This document shows, piece after piece, positions 21,245-29,895 of a DNA stretch of 64,000 nucleotides. Under the pieces are notes generated by a model, which ran no database searches, had not been told where the DNA came from, and worked only from the letters and a program-made list of their open reading frames with translations. Origin of the DNA: Saccharibacillus kuerlensis DSM 22868 (GTDB lineage Bacteria > Bacillota > Bacilli > Paenibacillales > Paenibacillaceae); the NCBI RefSeq assembly GCF_000378145.1, contig NZ_KB899284.1, forward strand, positions 1-64,000. The letters run 5' to 3'. Made by a program: the position numbers and the translations under genes. Numbering within the stretch: the stretch's first letter is position 1; every line of letters begins with the position of its first letter.

Positions 21245-22091
21245 AAAGTCGGGCAAGGGGCTCGGAAAAGGACTTGATGCGCTTTTTCCGTCTCTGGAAG
21301 TCGGCGAAAACGACAAGGTAATCGAGATTCCGTTAAATCAGCTGCGGGCCAATCCTTATCAACCGCGTCAGACATTTGACGAAGAAGGACTTCGTGAGCT
21401 GGCCGAGTCGATTCGCCAACATGGCGTGATTCAGCCGATCATCGTCCGCAGTGTATTGAAAGGTTATGAGATTATTGCCGGTGAGCGTCGAACCCGTGCA
21501 TCGAAGTTGGCTGACAAAGTCAATATCCCGGCTGTTGTTCGGGATTTTACCGATCAGCAGGTGATGGAAATTGCCCTGATCGAAAATGTGCAGCGGGAGA
21601 ATCTAAATGCGATGGAAATCGCGGTTGCTTATCAATCGCTGATGGATGAATTCAAAATGACCCAGGAGGACCTTTCCTTAAAAGTCGGGAAATCGCGTTC
21701 GCATATTGCCAATTTCCTGAGGCTGCTGACCCTGCCAGATGAAGTGAAAGAACATGTTTCACGTGGAACGCTGTCTATGGGACATGCTAAAGCAATCGTG
21801 GGATTAAGAAATCCCGATCTGCAGATCCAATTGGCGGAGAAAGCGATTCGCGAAGGATGGAGTGTCAGGGAACTTGAAGAAGCAGCGCAGGAAGCTGGCA
21901 CAAAATCTCGCAGCAAAACCAAAAACAAAGTCAAAAAACGGGATCCGTACATTGAGCATGTCGAAGAATCGCTGCGTGAACATTTCAAAACTACCGTCAA
22001 GATCAAGCCTGGCAGCAAAGAGAAAGGCAAGATCGAATTGAACTATTATAACCAACAAGATCTCCAGCGTCTCCTTGACCTTCTTCAGTGA
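21237..22091 (+). CDS. parB: Chromosome partitioning protein ParB (Spo0J)
   Basis: This 284-residue ParB CTPase begins with basic KKSGKGLGKGLDALF, the Soj-interacting peptide. It has the ParB box RQTFDEEGLRELAESIRQHGVIQPI, GERRTRAS and an HTH for parS (QEDLSLKVGKSRSHIANFLRLL). Its own coding sequence contains a parS-like site at 21755-21770, as in Bacillus spo0J. It overlaps soj by 8 bp. Confidence 0.96.
   Translation: MNKKSGKGLGKGLDALFPSLEVGENDKVIEIPLNQLRANPYQPRQTFDEEGLRELAESIRQHGVIQPIIVRSVLKGYEIIAGERRTRASKLADKVNIPAVVRDFTDQQVMEIALIENVQRENLNAMEIAVAYQSLMDEFKMTQEDLSLKVGKSRSHIANFLRLLTLPDEVKEHVSRGTLSMGHAKAIVGLRNPDLQIQLAEKAIREGWSVRELEEAAQEAGTKSRSKTKNKVKKRDPYIEHVEESLREHFKTTVKIKPGSKEKGKIELNYYNQQDLQRLLDLLQ
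21755..21770. other. parS: parS site inside parB
   Basis: TGTTTCACGTGGAACG differs from the 19217 site only in the last base. The Bacillus subtilis spo0J gene also contains a parS, so position and sequence both support it. Confidence 0.8.
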
Positions 22092-22246
22092 GCGTCGAAA
22101 GTGTTCAAGTAATTATGGACACTTTCGCAGCAGCATTTCAATGTCTGGACCGCCGTTTTACAGTTTATTCGAAAAATTTCTTCATTATATATGCACAAAA
22201 TAAATGTCCTGATCAATCCGCGTCCAGAGGACAAGGAGGACTGCAA

Positions 22247-23416
22247 ATGAACCGAAACGCGGATAAGCCTGTCATTTATTTGGATCATGCGGCGACTTCC
22301 TGGCCTAAGCCGGCAGCGGTGCTGGAGGCCATGCATCATTCCATGTTAGAAGAAGCAGCCAATCCCGGTCGTGGAGGCCATCGTATGGCTGTGTCGGCAG
22401 GCCGGGTACTGATGCGAACACGTATGGAACTTGGCCGGTTGTTCGGCGTATCGAATCCTAACGACATTGTTTTTATGCCGAATACGACTGCAGCACTGAA
22501 TCAAGCGATCAAAGGTCTGCTGCGTTCGGGCGATCACGTTATTGCTACAATGATTGAACACAACTCTGTGCGCAGACCGCTTGAGTATATGCGGCGGGAA
22601 CATGGCGTGCAGGTCGATTATGTACAAGCTGATGAATTTGGTATGATCAATCCTTCAGAAATCGCTGCACTTTGCAGACCCAACACACGAATGATCGTCT
22701 GCAATCACAGTTCAAATTTGCTCGGCAGTATTCTTCCTGTAGCGGACATCGCCGAAATCGCCAAAAGCCGAGGAGCCGTTCTGCTGGTTGATGCGGCCCA
22801 GAGTGCTGGCGTAATGGATATCCATGTTGAACATCTGGGCATCGACATGTTGGCTTTCCCGGGACACAAAGGACTGCTCGGACCACAGGGAACCGGAGGA
22901 CTGTACATCCATCCTTCAATCGACCTTATACCGCTGATTCATGGCGGAACAGGAAGTCAGTCCGAAGAAGCCGATCAACCGTCTATACGGCCTGACCGCT
23001 ACGAAGCAGGTACTCCGAATACTGTTGGAATCGCTGGACTTGGTGCTGGCGTCAGACATGTACTGCAAGAAGGACCTGCTGTGATCGGCCGTAGAGAATG
23101 GGAGCTTACTCAGCTTCTGATGGGACGACTGTCCTCCGTGAGCGGACTAAGGCTGCTGGGTCCGAAATTGGGTGAACCGCGAACAGGCATCGTATCTTTT
23201 ACTGTTGAAAGTATGGATTCCGCCAAGGTCGCTTTTAGGCTGGATCGTGAATACGGCATTGCCGTGCGTGCCGGTTACCACTGCACACCGCTGGCCCATC
23301 GCGTTTCGAATACGACGGACGGCGGCGCTGTGCGAAGCAGTGTGGGCTGCGATACGACCGAAGCTGATACGGAAGCTCTGGCAAATGCAATTGTGGAAAT
23401 AGTAGGTTCCGTGTAG
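22247..23416 (+). CDS. Cysteine desulfurase-like class V aminotransferase
   Basis: This 389-residue PLP enzyme of the NifS/SufS group has the PLP lysine Lys208 in AFPGHKGLLG and a candidate sulfur-carrying Cys346 in AGYHCTPLAH. The C-terminal region is typical of the stand-alone cysteine desulfurase subfamily found in Firmicutes. It would take sulfur from cysteine, but the acceptor is not evident because no suf or isc scaffold gene is nearby. DUF3343 is encoded 0.65 kb downstream. In some genomes this subfamily occurs with DUF3343 or selenium/sulfur genes. The ATG at 22247 follows AAGGAGGACTGCAA. 155 bp separate it from parB. Confidence 0.82.
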   Translation: MNRNADKPVIYLDHAATSWPKPAAVLEAMHHSMLEEAANPGRGGHRMAVSAGRVLMRTRMELGRLFGVSNPNDIVFMPNTTAALNQAIKGLLRSGDHVIATMIEHNSVRRPLEYMRREHGVQVDYVQADEFGMINPSEIAALCRPNTRMIVCNHSSNLLGSILPVADIAEIAKSRGAVLLVDAAQSAGVMDIHVEHLGIDMLAFPGHKGLLGPQGTGGLYIHPSIDLIPLIHGGTGSQSEEADQPSIRPDRYEAGTPNTVGIAGLGAGVRHVLQEGPAVIGRREWELTQLLMGRLSSVSGLRLLGPKLGEPRTGIVSFTVESMDSAKVAFRLDREYGIAVRAGYHCTPLAHRVSNTTDGGAVRSSVGCDTTEADTEALANAIVEIVGSV

Positions 23417-23559
23417 AGCGGTTAGCAATCGGGTATATACCGAAGATGCACCCGCCGATTTGGTTAGAAAATATTTACTTGGACATGCAGAAAAACCTCG
23501 ATTCATTCAGGATTTATAAGTATGCCGAAGACAAGCGACAGAAGGGAAAGAGTCGAAGC

Positions 23560-24060
23560 ATGACAGAATTGAATCAATTAATTTCCGAGCAGCTGTTTGT
23601 CATCATAGCCGCCTTGACGGTGTTGGTGTTCCTCCTTCTGTTTGTCGTCCTATCGCAGTCTGTCAAATTGAACCGACTGCGCAAAAAATACGAGCGTATG
23701 ATGGCTGGAGCGGGAATCGAAGATTTAGAGTCGCTGCTGCTCAATTTGAAAATGCAAACCGATTCCGTGGAAGACGAGCAGGAGAAACAGCGCCGAACAC
23801 TGATGATGATCGAGCAGCGTCAGCGGATATCGAAGTCCAAGCTCGGAGTCAAACGTTACAATGCCTTTTCGGATCAGGGCAGCGATCTTAGTTTCTCCCT
23901 TGCACTGTTGGATGAGCTGGACAACGGTATCGTGATGAGCGGCCTGCACAACCGGGAAAGCTCTTATGTCTATGCGAAGCCAATTGAACAGGGGGCATCG
24001 AAGTACGCGCTGTCGCCTGAAGAGAAGGATGCAATTGAGATTGCGCGCCGGGAGGGCTGA
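23560..24060 (+). CDS. DUF4446 family membrane-anchored protein
   Basis: This 166-residue protein has one N-terminal membrane segment (about 11-33). A coiled-coil-like region (about 34-95, many Lys/Arg/Glu) and a C-terminal domain containing KLGVKRYNAFSDQGSDLSFSLALLD follow, the DUF4446 signature. No enzymatic function is known to me. It is conserved near parB in many Bacilli and Clostridia. The ATG at 23560 is preceded by AAGGGAAAG. The frame is open upstream but lacks an SD there. Confidence 0.8.
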   Translation: MTELNQLISEQLFVIIAALTVLVFLLLFVVLSQSVKLNRLRKKYERMMAGAGIEDLESLLLNLKMQTDSVEDEQEKQRRTLMMIEQRQRISKSKLGVKRYNAFSDQGSDLSFSLALLDELDNGIVMSGLHNRESSYVYAKPIEQGASKYALSPEEKDAIEIARREG

Positions 24061-24062
24061 CC

Positions 24063-24314
24063 GTGGACGAACAGAATCTGATCATCGCCTTCGACTCGTC
24101 ACAGCAGGCACTGCGTGCGGAAATGATTTTGGAAGAGGAGCCGATCGCCATCGAGCTGTGTCCGACTCCCAAGGAGATCACCGCAGGCTGTGCTTTATGT
24201 ATCGCTTTTTCCGAAACTGAATTCGAGCGGGTGCAGACGATTGTCGAACGGGAGCGTATCGAAATCCGGGGCATATTCCGGAAAAGCGGCCCCGATTACA
24301 ATCAGTTGACTTGA
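24063..24314 (+). CDS. DUF3343 family small protein
   Basis: This 83-residue protein contains two cysteines (ELCPTP and AGCALC with a second Cys). DUF3343 proteins are thought to be putative Se/S carriers related to YedF, so the Cys-rich segment could carry a sulfur group. The nearby cysteine-desulfurase-like gene agrees with this but does not prove it. The GTG start is 2 bp after the DUF4446 stop, with GGAGGG before it. Confidence 0.75.
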   Translation: MDEQNLIIAFDSSQQALRAEMILEEEPIAIELCPTPKEITAGCALCIAFSETEFERVQTIVERERIEIRGIFRKSGPDYNQLT

Positions 24315-24405
24315 ATCCAAACGAAAGGCCCGCACTTACCCAGAATTGTATGGTGCCTGGCAGCACCGGGGAGGTAGGCGCGCGGCTGAAGGAAGGAGCG
24401 CTGAC

Positions 24406-25494
24406 ATGTCTGACATGTTAAAAAGATTTTTGACCGCAGACGATACGAATATACCGGAACAGGCGACCGATACGGCAAAAGAAGCCGTAACGTTTATGAC
24501 AAGCGTATGGAATAGGTTGACCGACCCGGCTACTTGGCTGGCTCTTGCCGATACGGCACTGCGTATTGTGCTAATCGTGGTTCTGGCTCAGATCGCCATT
24601 CGAATCTCGTACCGGATTATCGATCGGGCTATTCTGCGTCAGAGCGAAGAAGGCAAAGGAAATAAATTCAGAGTAAAGCCGAGACGATTCGTCACAATTG
24701 GCAAGCTGCTGAAAAATATGGCGTTGATCGTATTCAACTTCATCATGCTGCTGCTGATTATCTCCGAATTGGGATATGATCTTGCACCGTTGATTGCAGG
24801 TGCCGGCGTCGTCGGATTGGCAATCGGCTTCGGAGCGCAGAGTCTGGTCAAAGATGTTATCACCGGATTCTTTATCGTATTTGAAGATCAGTTTGCGGTA
24901 GGGGATGTCGTACAAATTGCGACTTACAAAGGCACGGTCGAAGTAATCGGTCTGCGAACAACCCGGCTCCGAAACTGGAACGGGGAGGTATACGTGATTC
25001 CGAACGGAACGATCACAAACGTGACAAACTTTTCGCTCGCCAATGCTAAAGCGGTAATCGACATTCCGATGAGTGCGGACCATGCGCTTGATGAATCGCT
25101 CAAGCTCGTTAGCCGCGCAGTGGAAAAAGCTCGTGACAAAAACGTCAAAGTGCTGGAGCTGCCAGAAGTTCGCGGCATTCAGACAATGACAACCGGCGAG
25201 TATACACTGCGAGTCGTCGTGAACTGCGAACCGAATGCACAAAGTGAAGTGGAGAGCCTGATCCGCGGCGAAGTCAAAAGAGCGTTGGAGCGTGACGATG
25301 CGCTGAAGAAAGCGCTGGCCGAAGAGGCCGAGCGCAAAGCTCAAGCCGAAGAAGAACGCAAAGAAACAGAGGCCAAAGCGCTTGAATCGTCCAGCGTGGA
25401 TATGCAGGTGTCGGGTCCGGGGAAGCCAGAGGTTGAAAAAACGGATGCGGAGAAAAAGCCAAACACGGAAGACAAGCCGCATTCGGCGCAGTAA
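24406..25494 (+). CDS. MscS-family mechanosensitive ion channel
   Basis: This 362-residue inner-membrane channel has about three membrane helices between 40 and 155. The pore-lining TM3 region reads GLAIGFGAQSLVKDVITGFF, followed by the beta domain FEDQFAVGDVVQI and PNGTI. It opens on membrane tension to release solutes during osmotic downshock. The C-terminal tail (from about 300) is a charged Glu/Lys/Ala-rich extension absent from the smallest family members. GGAAGGAG precedes the ATG at 24406. Confidence 0.9.
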   Translation: MSDMLKRFLTADDTNIPEQATDTAKEAVTFMTSVWNRLTDPATWLALADTALRIVLIVVLAQIAIRISYRIIDRAILRQSEEGKGNKFRVKPRRFVTIGKLLKNMALIVFNFIMLLLIISELGYDLAPLIAGAGVVGLAIGFGAQSLVKDVITGFFIVFEDQFAVGDVVQIATYKGTVEVIGLRTTRLRNWNGEVYVIPNGTITNVTNFSLANAKAVIDIPMSADHALDESLKLVSRAVEKARDKNVKVLELPEVRGIQTMTTGEYTLRVVVNCEPNAQSEVESLIRGEVKRALERDDALKKALAEEAERKAQAEEERKETEAKALESSSVDMQVSGPGKPEVEKTDAEKKPNTEDKPHSAQ

Positions 25495-25512
25495 ATGAAG
25501 GGAGTGGTACGA

Positions 25513-25725
25513 GTGGAACGCAAAGTGTTCGGCCTAGGGGACATTGTACAGATGAAAAAGCCGCATCCTTGCGGCAGTAACGAAATGGAGATCATTCGTA
25601 TGGGCATGGATATTCGGATCAAATGCACCGGATGCCAGCATAGCGTTCTGATCCCTAGAGCCAAGTTTGAAAAAAACCTCAAAAAAGTACTCAAGTCAGC
25701 GGCTGCAGAAGAGCCGCAGGGATAA
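25513..25725 (+). CDS. DUF951 family protein
   Basis: This 70-residue protein has HPCG and CTGC motifs, consistent with a small metal or nucleic-acid binding fold. Family members begin MERKVFGLGDIVQMKKPHPC, so I use GTG at 25513, 8 nt after AAGGGAG. An ATG at 25495 overlaps the SD. It lies at the end of the mscS transcript. Function unknown. Confidence 0.8.
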   Translation: MERKVFGLGDIVQMKKPHPCGSNEMEIIRMGMDIRIKCTGCQHSVLIPRAKFEKNLKKVLKSAAAEEPQG

Positions 25726-25730
25726 GCCAA

Positions 25731-25815
25731 AGCCCCGAACCGTTCAAAGCGGCAGCAGCCGATACAGGAAGAAGCCGACAGTTCGGGGCTTGGATTTGTC
25801 TGATTTAATTTTTTC
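25731..25815 (+). terminator. Long-loop hairpin, probable terminator after DUF951
   Basis: A perfect 10-bp inverted repeat AGCCCCGAAC (25731-25740) / GTTCGGGGCT (25791-25800) encloses a 50-nt loop and is followed by T-rich DNA (TTTAATTTTTTC). The long loop is unusual for an intrinsic terminator. Confidence 0.5.
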
Positions 25816-25835
25816 AAGGAATTTAAGTTAAGCGC

Positions 25836-25864
25836 TTGATTTCATAAAGAGCCTGCTGTATAAT
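25836..25864 (+). promoter_or_regulatory. Promoter of tRNA-Ser
   Basis: TTGATT (25836-25841), a 17-bp spacer and a perfect TATAAT (25859-25864) lie 25 bp before the mature tRNA. Confidence 0.8.
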
Positions 25865-25889
25865 AAATCTTGTTGTAAAACTTGCTTGT

Positions 25890-25980
25890 GGAGAGGTACC
25901 CAAGAGGCCCAAGGGGGCTGACTCGAAATCAGTTAGGCGTCATCAGGCGTGCGTGGGTTCGAATCCCACCCTCTCCGCCA
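25890..25980 (+). tRNA. tRNA-Ser (anticodon CGA)
   Basis: This is a 91-nt class II tRNA with acceptor stem GGAGAGG / CCTCTCC, discriminator G and an encoded CCA end (25978-25980). The anticodon loop CTCGAAA places CGA at 25924-25926, reading UCG codons. A long variable arm is typical of serine tRNA, and the T-arm is GTGGGTTCGAATCCCAC. Confidence 0.97.
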
Positions 25981-25996
25981 TATTGTTACTCAGACT

Positions 25997-26020
25997 AACG
26001 ACCAAGGGTCGTTTTTTTGT
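25997..26020 (+). terminator. Terminator of tRNA-Ser
   Basis: The stem AACGACC (25997-26003) / GGTCGTT (26007-26013) with an AAG loop is followed by TTTTTGTTTTT. Confidence 0.85.
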
Positions 26021-26042
26021 TTTTATCGACGATATAATTTTG

Positions 26043-26071
26043 TTGATACTGTAGGCGAAGTCTGATATAAT
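26043..26071 (+). promoter_or_regulatory. Promoter of rpsF-ssb-rpsR
   Basis: TTGATA (26043-26048), a 17-bp spacer and a perfect TATAAT (26066-26071) predict a start near 26078. Confidence 0.8.
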
Positions 26072-26080
26072 AATACGGTC

Positions 26081-26147
26081 CGGGCTTACAGCCCGTTCCT
26101 TGCTCCCAACAGGATTGGGGGCCTTAGTCCAAGAGGAGGTGAAACAT
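26081..26147 (+). promoter_or_regulatory. Structured rpsF leader, candidate S6:S18 autoregulatory element
   Basis: The leader holds CGGGCT/AGCCCG (26081-26086/26090-26095) and a second 8-bp stem GCTCCCAA/TTGGGGGC (26102-26109/26115-26122) with a CAGGA loop, just before the SD. Leaders of rpsF operons in many bacteria bind the S6:S18 complex to repress translation. Assignment to that class is an inference from position and structure only. Confidence 0.45.
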
Positions 26148-26438
26148 ATGCGCAATTATGAAGTGATGTACATCATTCGTCCAGACGTTGAACAAGAAGT
26201 GGTAGACGCCGCTATCAATAGATTCTCTGGCATCATCACTACGGGTAATGGCGAAATTACCAAGCACGATGCTATGGGTAAACGTCGCCTCGCGTATGAG
26301 ATCAAGAAATACCGTGACGGATTCTACGTTCTGACTAACTTTACGGCAACGCCGGAAGTTATTTTCGAACTTGAACGCGTTATGAAGATTTCTGACGATG
26401 TCATTCGTTACCTGATTACCGTAGTACCAACGAAGTAA
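26148..26438 (+). CDS. rpsF: 30S ribosomal protein S6
   Basis: This 96-residue protein has the S6 fold signature MRNYEVMYIIRPDVEQE and KRRLAYEIKKYRDGFYVL. It pairs with S18 on the 30S platform. AGAGGAGGTG precedes the ATG at 26148. An upstream in-frame start lies in the structured leader and is rejected. Confidence 0.97.
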   Translation: MRNYEVMYIIRPDVEQEVVDAAINRFSGIITTGNGEITKHDAMGKRRLAYEIKKYRDGFYVLTNFTATPEVIFELERVMKISDDVIRYLITVVPTK

Positions 26439-26471
26439 TCGGAAACTTACCGTGTAAAGGATGGGATCGAG

Positions 26472-27017
26472 ATGTTGAACCGAGTCATTCTGATCGGCCG
26501 GCTGACACGCGACCCTGAGCTGCGGTACACGCCTGCGGGCGTAGCCGTAACCCAGTTTACGATTGCAGTCGACCGTCCGTTTACGAGTCAAGGCGGAGAA
26601 CGCGAAGCGGACTTCATTCCAGTAGTGACCTGGCGCCAGCTGGCAGAAACTTGTGCAAACTATTTGCGCAAAGGACGTCTGACAGCGGTAGAAGGCCGTA
26701 TTCAAGTACGGAACTACGAAAATAACGAAGGTAAACGTGTATACGTCACTGAAGTTATTGCCGATAATGTCCGTTTCCTGGAATCGCCAAAAAGCGATGG
26801 CGGATCGAGCCGCGATGAGTCGTCTTCTTATGGAGGCGGCAGCAATGGCGGAGGCAACAGCGGCGGAGGAAATCGTCCTGAACCATCTTACGGTGGTGGA
26901 GGCGGTGGAAATCGCGGCGGTGGCCAAGCTCCTCGTGGAGGCGGAAGCAACAGTCAGGATCCTTTTTCCGATGACGGAAGACCGATCGATATTTCGGATG
27001 ATGACCTGCCATTCTAA
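26472..27017 (+). CDS. ssb: Single-stranded DNA-binding protein
   Basis: This 181-residue protein has an N-terminal OB fold (about 1-105, [20 protein letters not shown]) and a long Gly/Ser/Asn-rich linker. The acidic tip DISDDDLPF recruits replication and repair proteins. It lies between rpsF and rpsR, the usual Firmicutes arrangement. The linker is rich in GGG-coding repeats, so slippage-prone DNA is expected at 26800-26960. Confidence 0.97.
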   Translation: MLNRVILIGRLTRDPELRYTPAGVAVTQFTIAVDRPFTSQGGEREADFIPVVTWRQLAETCANYLRKGRLTAVEGRIQVRNYENNEGKRVYVTEVIADNVRFLESPKSDGGSSRDESSSYGGGSNGGGNSGGGNRPEPSYGGGGGGNRGGGQAPRGGGSNSQDPFSDDGRPIDISDDDLPF

Positions 27018-27038
27018 TTATAGAAAGGAATGAATCTA

Positions 27039-27314
27039 ATGAGCTTTAGACAACGTGATGCCGGAGACGGCGAAAGACGTCCAAGCGGCGGCCGTCGTGG
27101 CCGCAACAAGCGTCGTAAAGTATGTTATTTCACTGTAAATAAGATCACTTTCATCGACTATAAAGATACGGACCTGCTCCGTAAATTTATCAGCGAGCGC
27201 GGCAAAATCTTGCCACGTCGTGTAACAGGAACAAGCGCGAAATACCAGCGCATGCTGACTGTTGCTATCAAACGTTCCCGTCAGGTAGCCCTGCTGCCTT
27301 ACACAACGGAATAG
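27039..27314 (+). CDS. rpsR: 30S ribosomal protein S18
   Basis: This 91-residue basic protein has [17 protein letters not shown] and the C-terminal [19 protein letters not shown] typical of S18. The ATG at 27039 is 9 nt after AAAGGA. The ATG at 27030 abuts the SD and is rejected. It is the last gene of the operon before a strong terminator. Confidence 0.97.
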   Translation: MSFRQRDAGDGERRPSGGRRGRNKRRKVCYFTVNKITFIDYKDTDLLRKFISERGKILPRRVTGTSAKYQRMLTVAIKRSRQVALLPYTTE

Positions 27315-27326
27315 GATAAACGACAT

Positions 27327-27361
27327 AAAAGACGACCGATTTTATCGGTCGTCTTTTTTTA
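27327..27361 (+). terminator. Terminator of rpsF-ssb-rpsR
   Basis: A 14-bp perfect stem AAAAGACGACCGAT (27327-27340) / ATCGGTCGTCTTTT (27344-27357) with a TTT loop runs into a T-tract. Confidence 0.95.
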
Positions 27362-28050
27362 TTGTCCAAAAGATTACTGCAGCCGACAAAAAAAGCTGTA
27401 CAAATATGAAAACGTTCTTATAATAAAAGGAAAACAAAAAAGAGTTAGGAAGTGTCTTCCAGATTCCTTTCCTTTATAATTGCTCATCCATTTTTTCAAT
27501 AATCGATGAAGCCAGATCCCCTTCTTAATATCACTTCTTAAAAGATGATAAATCCTTTTTCTTGTCACGTATCCTAACATCAAAAAGCATGACGATTACA
27601 TATCCTTTATGAAAAGGGATTGTTTTACGCTGCCTTAACGTTTTTTTATTCAAAAAACAGATATAAAATTCAATTTTCCGCTTAGGATGAAACAGAAATG
27701 GGCTTTTTTTCTTAAAAAATCTATTGACGTGAGTATAATTTACACGTATTATTGACATTAAATTTACCGCTGGTTCATTAAGCAAACGCATTAAATCTAG
27801 TATTTATGCGACTTGAAATCAACCAAGGGTTAAATGCTGGGATTTGCAGATACCTTTATGCATTTATGCTTAAAGAGAGAAAGAGAAAATTTGCAGTCCA
27901 ATTGCCGGCCGCCGTAGGGTTTTGCTTGAAATAATCTAGTCGCTACGCGATTTCCGATTATTTTCATCGCTTTTGAAGCTTTAGAATCTGTTACGAGGAG
28001 AAAGAAGAGTTCGAGAACAAATTCTAAATAACTCAATTAGGGGGATCTAC
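27362..28050 (+). other. AT-rich gene-free region upstream of oppA
   Basis: About 690 bp without a convincing gene. It is clearly more AT-rich than its surroundings, especially 27360-27790. A promoter is predicted at 27724-27752, leaving a leader of about 290 nt to oppA. Within the leader AATAATC (near 27930) and GATTATT (near 27957) could pair. No known riboswitch was recognised. Confidence 0.5.
27724..27752 (+). promoter_or_regulatory. Candidate promoter of the opp operon
   Basis: TTGACG (27724-27729), a 17-bp spacer and TATTAT (27747-27752). A second TTGACA follows at 27752-27757 without a good -10. Confidence 0.5.
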
Positions 28051-29805
28051 ATGAAAAAGAGATTGTCTTTGATGCTCGTGACACTGATGGCCTTCGGTTC
28101 GATTTTGGCAGCTTGCGGTGGGAACGAAGAAGCGGCTCCTGCAGCAGCACCTACTGAAAATTCCACGACGGGCGAAACAGGTGCGGAAGAAAGTGCAGCA
28201 ACCGAAGAGGTTAACAAGGCGAACGGCATTATCGAGGCCACCGACATGAGCATGAACCCGGCAACCGCTACATCCCGTACGGATACCATCGTAGTCGGCA
28301 TGACGGCTCCACAAGGCATTTTCAACCCTCTGTTCTACACGACGGCCTATGACAACTACGTAAACCAAGTTGTCTTCTCAGCCATGATGAAGGTCAAAGC
28401 AGACGGCACATATGAGAACGACCTGGCGGAATCGATCGATATTTCCGAAGACAATCTTACTTATACGTTCCATATTCGTGACGACGCGCAGTTTAGCGAT
28501 GGCACGCCAGTAACAGCAAACGACTATCTCTTTACAATGAAAGTATATATGGATGCGACTTATGACGGGCCTTCCGACCCGCTCAGCTGGAATATCGTAG
28601 GCTCGGAAGAATACAATAAAGGCACTTCTTCCGAAATTCCCGGTATTAAAGTTATTGACGACAAGACGGTTGAAGTAACGGTTAGCGAATACTCGGCCAT
28701 CACACTGCCGGAACTCTCCATTTACGTCCTGCCTGAAGCCTACTATGGCAAAGACTACAAGCAAGGTGACGTAACGTCGGTTAAAGCACTCAACGCCGAG
28801 CCAGTAGGCTCCGGTCCTTACAAGCTGACGGGCTACACGCCTGGACAAGAAGTTAACTTCGAAGCCAACGAAAATTACTATGGTGGAACACCTAAGACGC
28901 CTAAGCTGATTTACCGTACCACAACTGATAACACGAACATGGCGATGCTGCAGTCCGGCGAAACGGATTTGGACAACGTTACGGTAAGTGAAGACAATGT
29001 GGAAGAACTGCAGGGACTGGGCTTTGTTGAAATGCACGTTCTGCCAAACTTGGGCTACGGTTATATCGGTATGAACAACGAAAGTCCTCTGTTCTCCGAC
29101 AAGAAGGTTCGCCAGGCATTGACCTACGGTCTGAACCGTGCTGAGGTTGTTGAAGCGATCTATGGTCCTTACGCTGAAGTTATCAACATTCCGGAATCGA
29201 CAGTATCCTGGGCTTATACGGAAGAAGACATCAATCCATATGAGTATGATCCGGAACAAGCCAAGGCACTTCTGGAAGAAGCCGGTTGGGTAGAAGGTTC
29301 CGATGGTATCCGCGAAAAAGACGGCAAAAAGTTCAAAATTAACTTCTCGGCAACAGCAGACAACCCGGTTATCGACGCCCTGATTCCGATTATGACAGAG
29401 AACTATAGAGAGTTAGGCATCGAGCTGGTAACCGAGACGCTTGATTTCAACGCTATTATGGAAAATGTTAAAGCCGAAAACTATGAAATGTTCTTCGCAG
29501 CGTGGGGCCTGACTCCGGATCCGGATTCTACGGTCTACATTAGCGAAGGTGCGCAGAACAACAACAACTATTCCAACCCTGAAGTCGATAAGCTGATGAA
29601 AGAGGGCAAAAAAGAGCTGGACCTCGAAAAACGTAAAGCAATCTATGCGGATGTGTACAAATTGCTGAACGAAGATATGCCGGCAATCTTCCTGTACCAG
29701 AGAACGAACATGAACGCGATCAACGGCAGACTTGATGGCTGGGATATCTCGTCGTACAAAGAGTTCACGTACAGCTTGGATACCGTGACTATGGAAGCTC
29801 AATAA
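28051..29805 (+). CDS. oppA: Peptide ABC transporter substrate-binding lipoprotein
   Basis: This 584-residue family 5 solute-binding protein has a signal peptide and lipobox LAAC (lipidated Cys about residue 24). A low-complexity Ala/Glu/Thr spacer (about 26-55) precedes the binding domain with YTFHIRDDAQFSDGTPVTANDY and the family motif GYIGMNNE. It is anchored outside the membrane and delivers oligopeptides to OppBC. GGGGGATC precedes the ATG. The exact ligand (oligo- or dipeptide) cannot be read from sequence. Confidence 0.9.
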   Translation: MKKRLSLMLVTLMAFGSILAACGGNEEAAPAAAPTENSTTGETGAEESAATEEVNKANGIIEATDMSMNPATATSRTDTIVVGMTAPQGIFNPLFYTTAYDNYVNQVVFSAMMKVKADGTYENDLAESIDISEDNLTYTFHIRDDAQFSDGTPVTANDYLFTMKVYMDATYDGPSDPLSWNIVGSEEYNKGTSSEIPGIKVIDDKTVEVTVSEYSAITLPELSIYVLPEAYYGKDYKQGDVTSVKALNAEPVGSGPYKLTGYTPGQEVNFEANENYYGGTPKTPKLIYRTTTDNTNMAMLQSGETDLDNVTVSEDNVEELQGLGFVEMHVLPNLGYGYIGMNNESPLFSDKKVRQALTYGLNRAEVVEAIYGPYAEVINIPESTVSWAYTEEDINPYEYDPEQAKALLEEAGWVEGSDGIREKDGKKFKINFSATADNPVIDALIPIMTENYRELGIELVTETLDFNAIMENVKAENYEMFFAAWGLTPDPDSTVYISEGAQNNNNYSNPEVDKLMKEGKKELDLEKRKAIYADVYKLLNEDMPAIFLYQRTNMNAINGRLDGWDISSYKEFTYSLDTVTMEAQ

Positions 29806-29834
29806 TTCCCTCAAAATTCAGATTAGCGATCATC

Positions 29835-29868
29835 CGATATGCTCAGCTCGCGAGAGCTGGGCATATCG
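29835..29868 (+). promoter_or_regulatory. Strong GCGA-loop hairpin between oppA and oppB
   Basis: A 15-bp stem (29835-29849 / 29854-29868, one T-G wobble) is capped by the GNRA tetraloop GCGA. No T-tract follows. It most likely protects the oppA mRNA 3' end so that the binding protein is made in excess of the membrane parts. Confidence 0.6.
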
Positions 29869-29895
29869 ATTTCTATGCCAGGAGGAGAATAGCAA

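Noticed and set aside
27664-27690. Possible CodY box upstream of oppA
   Set aside because: Only about 9 of 15 positions match the consensus and no second site supports it.
27374-27791. Small minus-strand frames in the AT-rich gap before oppA
   Set aside because: Lysine/phenylalanine-rich products expected by chance in AT-rich DNA, with no SD.
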